A stretch of DNA of 64,000 nucleotides from Anaerovibrio lipolyticus DSM 3074 (GTDB taxonomy: Bacteria; Bacillota; Negativicutes; Selenomonadales; Selenomonadaceae): assembly GCF_900141865.1 (NCBI RefSeq), contig NZ_FQYW01000008.1, positions 100,030-164,029 of the forward strand, given 5' to 3'. Position 1 is the first letter of the stretch. Each line of letters starts with the position of its first letter. The notes under the pieces were generated by a model. The model was not told the origin of the DNA. It did no database searches and saw only the letters and a program-made list of their open reading frames with translations. Below, one piece after another: positions 60,474 to 64,000 of this stretch. A program made the translations under genes and the position numbers.

Positions 60474-60784
60474 CTAAAACACTTCCAATCTCATACGCTC
60501 TCTGTACGCTCTCATATTTTTTATCCGCTTCTATCCTCAGTCGTTCTAAGTATTGATTTTATTGGGTTTTCGTTGTCCCCTAAAATCAAAGGTATAAATA
60601 TATTGGGTTCAAAATAAAACCTCTTATACGGCTTTTACGCAGGTCTTATTTTGTCCATCTACTGCATACAAAAAGGGCTATGGCTTCAGCCATAACCCTT
60701 AATTATTTTTTGGAGCGAACCCATGGAGTGACCCACAATCTCCTGACTGGACACCAGGTGTTTTACTTTAAACTAGATTCGCAT
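60474..60784 (-). other. 311-bp intergenic region before the virion operon
   Basis: Holds the terminator at 60670-60700 and a stretch at 60714-60785 with a 7-bp tRNA-like acceptor stem but no TPsiC arm. On the minus strand, a frame of about 37 codons just after a stop codon (KPYKRFYFEPNIFIP, ending at TAA) lacks a start and may be a gene remnant. No complete gene is seen. Confidence 0.45.
60670..60700 (-). terminator. Intrinsic terminator after the DUF488-like gene
   Basis: Minus-strand AGGGTTATGGCT / AGCCATAGCCCT (12 bp, one G-U pair) followed by TTTTTG. Virion genes downstream therefore need read-through or their own promoter. Confidence 0.82.
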
Positions 60785-61219
60785 TTAAAACAACGGCAAC
60801 TCTACCCAGTTACTCTCTTTGGGCTGTGCCTTCTTGAATTTTGATTCGTCCTTCAGCTCTCCGATAAGCTCTCCTGTTCTGAGTTTCCACCACTCAGCAA
60901 ACATGGTTCTGTGACACCAGTCAGCGGGACCCTTTCTTATATCCTCATAACACAGGAGAACAACATCCCTGCCATACTGGGTGAAACAGTCCAGTCTGTT
61001 TTGGATTAGGTCTACCCCATATCGGTCCAACCTGTTGAAATATCTCTGCTTAAATTCTTCGATATCTCCTATATCCTTCAAACCAAATGGCATGAGTTCT
61101 TTTATCTCTCCTGCCAGTATATAGCCAAGAGGCCACTTTGGGGTTCCTATTGAGATTCTTACTGGAGTATAAAGTCCCTTCCTAAGTTCGGGGTTTGCAT
61201 ACCTGCTGACATATATCAT
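60785..61219 (-). CDS. DUF488-like protein, 144 aa
   Basis: ATG 61219 (MIYVSRYANPELRKGLYTPV) follows GGGAGG. Ends with VVLLCYEDIRKGPADWCHRT, the Cys/His block that DUF488 proteins share. DUF488 members are of uncertain function, possibly nucleotide- or DNA-related. It is driven by the strong promoter at 61256-61284 and closed by a terminator. Confidence 0.7.
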   Translation of the reverse strand: MIYVSRYANPELRKGLYTPVRISIGTPKWPLGYILAGEIKELMPFGLKDIGDIEEFKQRYFNRLDRYGVDLIQNRLDCFTQYGRDVVLLCYEDIRKGPADWCHRTMFAEWWKLRTGELIGELKDESKFKKAQPKESNWVELPLF

Positions 61220-61255
61220 TCTAATCCTCCCGAAAAAGCATAACGCCTTTCTTTT

Positions 61256-61284
61256 ATTATAGTATTTTGCCACTTATTTGTAAA
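61256..61284 (-). promoter_or_regulatory. Consensus phage promoter TTTACA-17-TATAAT
   Basis: -35 TTTACA at 61284-61279 and perfect -10 TATAAT at 61261-61256, 17 bp apart, 37 bp before the DUF488-like start. It shares CACTTTACAAATAA with the two other phage promoters at 28.2 and 31.9 kb. Confidence 0.8.
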
Positions 61285-61341
61285 GTGATTAATTAATTTC
61301 CTTTGCCATTCCGTGGCTTACTATGTGTTGCATTTTTATGT

Positions 61342-61385
61342 GTTGGTAGGGGCTCCCCCTCATCATAGGGCGCCCCTTCACCAAC
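61342..61385 (-). other. Large GC-rich hairpin in the late control region
   Basis: Minus-strand GTTGGT-GA-AGGGGC pairs with GCCCCT-ACCAAC, 12 bp with a 2-nt bulge, with a smaller inner stem. There is no T-run, so it is probably not a terminator; it lies in the 5' region of the transcript from 61.42 kb. Confidence 0.6.
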
Positions 61386-61420
61386 AGCTCCACGCTATAA
61401 TGTGGAGGATTGACACTAAT

Positions 61421-61429
61421 AGTATACCA
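61421..61429 (-). promoter_or_regulatory. Extended -10 box TGGTATACT, putative late promoter
   Basis: An extended -10 with no good -35 at 17 bp, which is usual for activator-dependent promoters. The four 11-bp repeats end 18 bp upstream and the RinA/ArpU-like genes start just beyond. Confidence 0.55.
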
Positions 61430-61447
61430 CGGATTTCCAAAAAAGGT

Positions 61448-61491
61448 GTTCAATTTTTAGTCAATTTTTGTTCAAAATTTGTTCAAAATTT
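61448..61491 (-). repeat. Four 11-bp tandem repeats upstream of the late promoter
   Basis: On the minus strand: AAATTTTGAAC twice, AAAAATTGACT, AAAAATTGAAC, in exact 11-bp register. One repeat per helical turn suggests a row of activator-binding sites on one DNA face. Confidence 0.8.
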
Positions 61492-61499
61492 AGTCACGA

Positions 61500-61736
61500 C
61501 TAGTTGATAAAATGAATCTTCCTTGCAGCTATCTCACCGAAAAGCATAACCGCAATAGCCCTTGTGCCAGTTACTACCCTTCTCCTAATTGTGCTGTAGC
61601 TGATATTCATGTCCTGCGAAATTCTCTCATACTTCTTCTTCTCGATATAGTACAAGATAATGGCTTCCTTTTCCTCATCAGGCAGGTTATCAATACACCG
61701 CTCAATTTTATCAATTTTAAGCTGTAGCTTTCTCAC
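61500..61736 (-). CDS. Late transcription regulator, C-terminal half (sigma region 4-like HTH), 78 aa
   Basis: IDNLPDEEKEAIILYYIEKK and KYERISQDMNISYSTIRRRV form a sigma-70 region 4-like HTH as in RinA/ArpU/DUF1492 regulators. The GTG start overlaps the stop codon of the upstream gene by 4 nt (GTGA). Probably acts with the upstream product as one two-part regulator. Confidence 0.72.
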   Translation of the reverse strand: MRKLQLKIDKIERCIDNLPDEEKEAIILYYIEKKKYERISQDMNISYSTIRRRVVTGTRAIAVMLFGEIAARKIHFIN

Positions 61737-61981
61737 ATCATGCGCCTTTTTTTATACTGACTCAGCTTCTTTTCACGACTTGCCGCCTTTATCTCAGTTT
61801 CATTCATGTCACTGTGACCGCCCGGCATTGCATCATACGGAGCTATCTTTACTGACACATCCTTAAGACTCTCCTCCATGTCCCTAATGTCATCAACCAT
61901 GTTGTTCACAGCTACCTTGTAGTACGGAATATTCCGCAAGTAGTCCTTTGTCAGATTCATATAATCATTACATACTACCAT
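61733..61981 (-). CDS. Late transcription regulator, N-terminal half, 82 aa
   Basis: MNLTKDYLRNIPYYKVAVNN and VKIAPYDAMPGGHSDMNETE match the N-terminal region of RinA/DUF1492-like phage regulators, which normally continue into an HTH in the same chain. Here the HTH is a separate overlapping frame. Either a genuine split or a frameshift. Confidence 0.65.
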   Translation of the reverse strand: MVVCNDYMNLTKDYLRNIPYYKVAVNNMVDDIRDMEESLKDVSVKIAPYDAMPGGHSDMNETEIKAASREKKLSQYKKRRMM

Positions 61982-62006
61982 AAACCTTCTCCTTTACCAA
62001 TTTTCA

Positions 62007-62801
62007 TCATGCCATTAACCTCTTGAAAGTTGCATATACTTCCTCTAACTGGCTGTCCCTTATCTCACTGAATTTTGTTGCGTTATACTTGCTTTTCATG
62101 ATAATAGATACCTGCTCACCCTTACCGCTTGCCATGAGTTGTCGACCTAAAGTAAGCACCTCATCCCTTGTAACCTTTGGTGTGACATTTTCCTGCTGTA
62201 CAGGTTCGGATACCTTATCCTTCGGAGTTTCTTCCTTCTGTTCTTTGACCTCATCCTTCTTAGTAACCTCAACCTTGTCTACTGCCTTTTCGGGAGCAAC
62301 GCCCTTTGCCATATTTCCATTATCTGCTGATTTAGTTTCGTCAGGCCTTCCATTATCTGTTGATTTAGTTTCGTCAGGCTTTCCTGTGTTTGTTGCCTTG
62401 ACTTCAGCCACTGTTCCTTGGATGGGCTTTTTGTCATCTGTCTTCACTGGCTCTACTGGCTTCTCAGCTTTCTTTTCCTCAACCTTTGCAGGTTCAACAG
62501 ACTTCACTTCCTTTTTCTCCTCCACCTTTACTGGAGTTTCCTTCTTGGCTTCTTCTTTCTTAGGCTCAACCTTCTTGGCAGGTTCTTCAACCTTCTTTGG
62601 CTCCTCTGCCTTCTTAGGTGCAGGCTGTGGCTTCTTTTCCTCCTGCTTTGGTGCTTCCTTCTTAGGGGTTTCCACCTTCACAGGTTCTTCCGCAGTTTTC
62701 TCCATTCTTGTGGATGCAATGCTCCGCATAACACTCAACAAAGTCTGCATATCCTTCTCGTTTGCATTTGCAATATCCATTGACTCAAAAATAATCTTCA
62801 T
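62007..62801 (-). CDS. Lys/Glu/Pro-rich low-complexity phage protein, 264 aa
   Basis: A short N-terminal helical segment (MDIANANEKDMQTLLSVMRS), about 170 residues of Lys/Glu/Pro/Val repeats (KKEAPKQEEKKPQPAPKKAE), one near-direct repeat (GKPDETKSTDNGRPDETKSA), and a folded C-terminus (RDEVLTLGRQLMASGKGEQV, SIIMKSKYNATKFSEIRDSQ). The ends may bind partners joined by a long disordered linker. The C-terminal domain recurs in phage proteins of unknown function. Confidence 0.7.
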   Translation of the reverse strand: MKIIFESMDIANANEKDMQTLLSVMRSIASTRMEKTAEEPVKVETPKKEAPKQEEKKPQPAPKKAEEPKKVEEPAKKVEPKKEEAKKETPVKVEEKKEVKSVEPAKVEEKKAEKPVEPVKTDDKKPIQGTVAEVKATNTGKPDETKSTDNGRPDETKSADNGNMAKGVAPEKAVDKVEVTKKDEVKEQKEETPKDKVSEPVQQENVTPKVTRDEVLTLGRQLMASGKGEQVSIIMKSKYNATKFSEIRDSQLEEVYATFKRLMA

Positions 62802-62837
62802 GTCTAAACATCCTTTCTATTATTAAAAACGCTTAAA

Positions 62838-63698
62838 TTATGCTCCCTTTTGCTCTAATACTAAATCCACTTTTATCAATGTCGGATCTATATCACAGGT
62901 ACATATTTCCAGTTTCGCCTTCTCGCACCATTCAACGATAGAAGCATTAACCACTCTGTCCTGTTTAACTGGCTTATTAAACTTCAACTTCGCCTGTACC
63001 AGTCTGTTCTTCTTTACCTCCAAACATGCAACCAGTTTTCCCTTGTCATCCGTCATATAAGCTATCTGACACTCACCGCCTAACACCCTATCTGCGTATG
63101 TTTTCACGCAATTGTGGAAAGCATTACTGCCAGTTACAAGCTCCTTACTGTGATGTGGCAGGTAAAACTTCACGCTATCAAGCTGCATTGTCAGTCTTCT
63201 CACAATATGCTGTGGCACTTTAAGCTCAAAACCTCTTTCTCGCATTAAGGCTCTCTGCTCAACCAACCAGTTATGCAAGTCTTTCAGCTTTACCTTCTTG
63301 GATTCTTCCTGCACCTCTTTGGGAACCATCAAATACATGGACTCAATATCTCTTAGCTCTGCGAGGTTATCAGTCCCAATGTACTTAAGGAACCTTCGTA
63401 TTTCGGCTCCGCTCCTGCCTTCTGTGGTTACTTGTATCCGTCTTATCAGTTCTGCCGCTGATACTGAATAGAAACTCCACTGTGGCAACACCCTTGTCAC
63501 AACCTTATCAACATACCTGTATATAGCCAGGATGTGGTTAGGGTCACTAACAATTTTGCCAATTTCACCCAACATGGCTACTGAGAACATATCCCTCTGT
63601 ACTATTCGCCTTACTGATTTGATGTTAGGCAGCCCATACGACTCCATCAAATACTGCAGATAGTCCTTTGCTTTTCGTGTTCCATCAAGATTTGCAAA
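62838..63698 (-). pseudogene. PcfJ-like protein gene, 5' end cut off by IS66 insertion
   Basis: The conserved PcfJ-type core is intact: GSNAFHNCVKTYADRVLGGE and IAYMTDDKGKLVACLEVKKN, then RLVQAKLKFNKPV. The frame remains open upstream of the first plausible start (TTG/ATG at 63650-63645) with coding-like sequence (FANLDGTRKAKDYLQYL) until 63698, where the IS end begins. So the original N-terminus has been removed; a shortened product of about 270 aa could still be made. PcfJ-like proteins occur on plasmids and phages; function is unknown. Confidence 0.75.
63691..63698. repeat. Probable 8-bp target duplication at the IS66 end
   Basis: TTTGCAAA abuts the IS end. IS66 elements make 8-bp duplications; the second copy would lie beyond the window. 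Confidence 0.45.
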
Positions 63699-63734
63699 GT
63701 AAGCGTCAAAATATAGTATGCCTCAACAACAAAT

Positions 63735-63757
63735 AAAAAGCAGCCCGTAGGCTGCGT
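63735..63757 (-). terminator. Terminator of the IS66 transposase gene
   Basis: Minus-strand GCAGCC / GGCTGC with a 4-nt loop, followed by TTTTT. Confidence 0.7.
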
Positions 63758-63769
63758 CATAGTATAGTG

Positions 63770-64000
63770 TTATGAATCTTCAGTTGGCAGGTTCACATTC
63801 CACGGGAGATACTTTTCCAAAACTGAATCGTCCTTTAAGGATTCTTCCTGGGACATGTTTGTAAAGATGTATTCCAGATATTCTTTGGTATCAACTTTGT
63901 TGGCTATGCATGTCTCTATTAAACTGTATGCTGCGGCACTGGCCTCGGCACCAGTCGGAGAGCCGGAAAATACCCAGTTTTTTCGACCGATGGTGAATGG
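63770..64000 (-). CDS. IS66 family transposase, C-terminal part
   Basis: The 76 visible residues include PFTIGRKNWVFSGSPTGAEA and SAAAYSLIETCIANKVDTKE, then YLPWNVNLPTEDS at the end. This is the highly conserved TnpC (DDE_Tnp_IS66) C-terminus. The N-terminal and central catalytic part lies beyond the window. Confidence 0.9.
   Translation of the reverse strand, partial: PFTIGRKNWVFSGSPTGAEASAAAYSLIETCIANKVDTKEYLEYIFTNMSQEESLKDDSVLEKYLPWNVNLPTEDS

Larger units (their letters stand above)
26500..64000 (-). mobile_element. Myovirus-type prophage, incomplete (late half; continues past right edge)
   Basis: From about 26.5 kb every convincing gene is on the minus strand and belongs to a phage: terminase, DUF1073 portal, DUF2184 capsid, DUF3383 sheath, baseplate and lysis genes in virion order. 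The contractile-tail genes make it a myovirus type. The left limit is set only by the metY promoter (26.44 kb) and the first phage gene (26.63 kb); no att repeat or integrase can be seen. Replication and lysogeny genes are missing and should lie to the right, beyond the IS66 insertion. Confidence 0.9.
63699..64000 (-). mobile_element. IS66-family insertion sequence, one end
   Basis: The end begins GTAAGCGTCAAAATATAG, matching the GTAAGCG start of IS66 terminal inverted repeats, and carries the C-terminus of an IS66 transposase. The rest lies past the right edge. Confidence 0.8.

Noticed and set aside
62023..62826. 267-aa plus-strand frame opposite the Lys/Glu/Pro-rich gene
   Set aside because: Ser/Phe/Leu-rich antisense of a repetitive coding sequence; no independent start signal.
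26500..64000. Mu-like transposable phage
   Set aside because: No MuA/MuB-type transposase, and the head genes are of the DUF1073/DUF2184 type; the Mom-like domain alone does not make it Mu-like.
1..64000. CRISPR array or diversity-generating retroelement
   Set aside because: No regularly spaced repeats with unique spacers, and no reverse transcriptase or template/variable repeat pair near the tail fibre.

Overview
The window joins about 26.4 kb of bacterial chromosome to about 37 kb of an incomplete myovirus-type prophage. The host genes resemble those of anaerobic Negativicutes (Selenomonas/Anaerovibrio-like): two NSS-family sodium symporters, a DUF4080-type B12/radical SAM protein, a SpoVB-like flippase, an O-acetylhomoserine sulfhydrylase and a secreted alkyl-sulfatase-like enzyme. 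This is a judgement from gene content; there is no rRNA or other marker gene to confirm it.

Host part (1-26.4 kb). From left: a truncated substrate-binding lipoprotein with a small upstream gene; NSS transporter 1; a BFD-like [2Fe-2S] protein; a secreted MTA/SAH-nucleosidase-like enzyme; an enoyl-CoA hydratase-like protein; two radical SAM proteins; a Nif11-like small protein; a PurF-like protein lacking the N-terminal catalytic Cys; a lipid kinase; a flippase; a GalT-like protein; NSS transporter 2. Then comes a three-gene phosphorelay (19.4-14.8 kb, minus strand): a stand-alone receiver protein, a hybrid histidine kinase, and a kinase-like protein whose H-box His is Asn but which carries an HPt domain. 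An alkyl-sulfatase-like MBL enzyme, an acyltransferase-like membrane protein, a NifX-like/SlyD-like fusion with a His/Cys-rich linker, a hotdog thioesterase and metY follow. The metY leader contains a promoter inside an 11-bp inverted repeat, a 39-codon ORF with a strong ribosome site, and a terminator that competes with an alternative hairpin.

Prophage part (about 26.5 kb to past 64 kb, all genes minus strand, so read from right to left). An IS66-family element enters at the right edge and cuts a PcfJ-like gene. Next are a Lys/Glu/Pro-rich protein, a split RinA/ArpU-like late activator, four 11-bp tandem repeats beside an extended -10 promoter, and a DUF488-like gene. The virion operon follows: a methyltransferase-like/Mom-like acetyltransferase fusion, a ParB-like protein, terminase small and large subunits, a DUF1073 portal, a head morphogenesis protein with a JAMM-like tail, DUF2213 protease/scaffold, decoration protein, DUF2184 capsid, connectors, DUF3383 sheath, DUF3277 tube, a tail assembly chaperone with a candidate programmed -1 frameshift, tape measure, baseplate, spike, baseplate J, DUF2612 protein, a polyglycine tail fibre, XhlA/holin and an amidase endolysin. 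Beyond lysis lie a separately terminated five-gene cassette (34.9-32.1 kb) and a run of very small genes (31.8-26.6 kb) with a RadC-like protein and a PC4/YdbC-like protein. No integrase, repressor, replication module or att site is visible, so the phage's early half should lie beyond the right edge.

The sequence signals most worth following are the frameshift site, the metY attenuator-like leader, the MTase-Mom fusion beside a ParB-like protein, the degenerate-kinase/HPt phosphorelay, the 11-bp activator-type repeats, and an unexplained 480-bp AT-rich spacer inside the tail operon.
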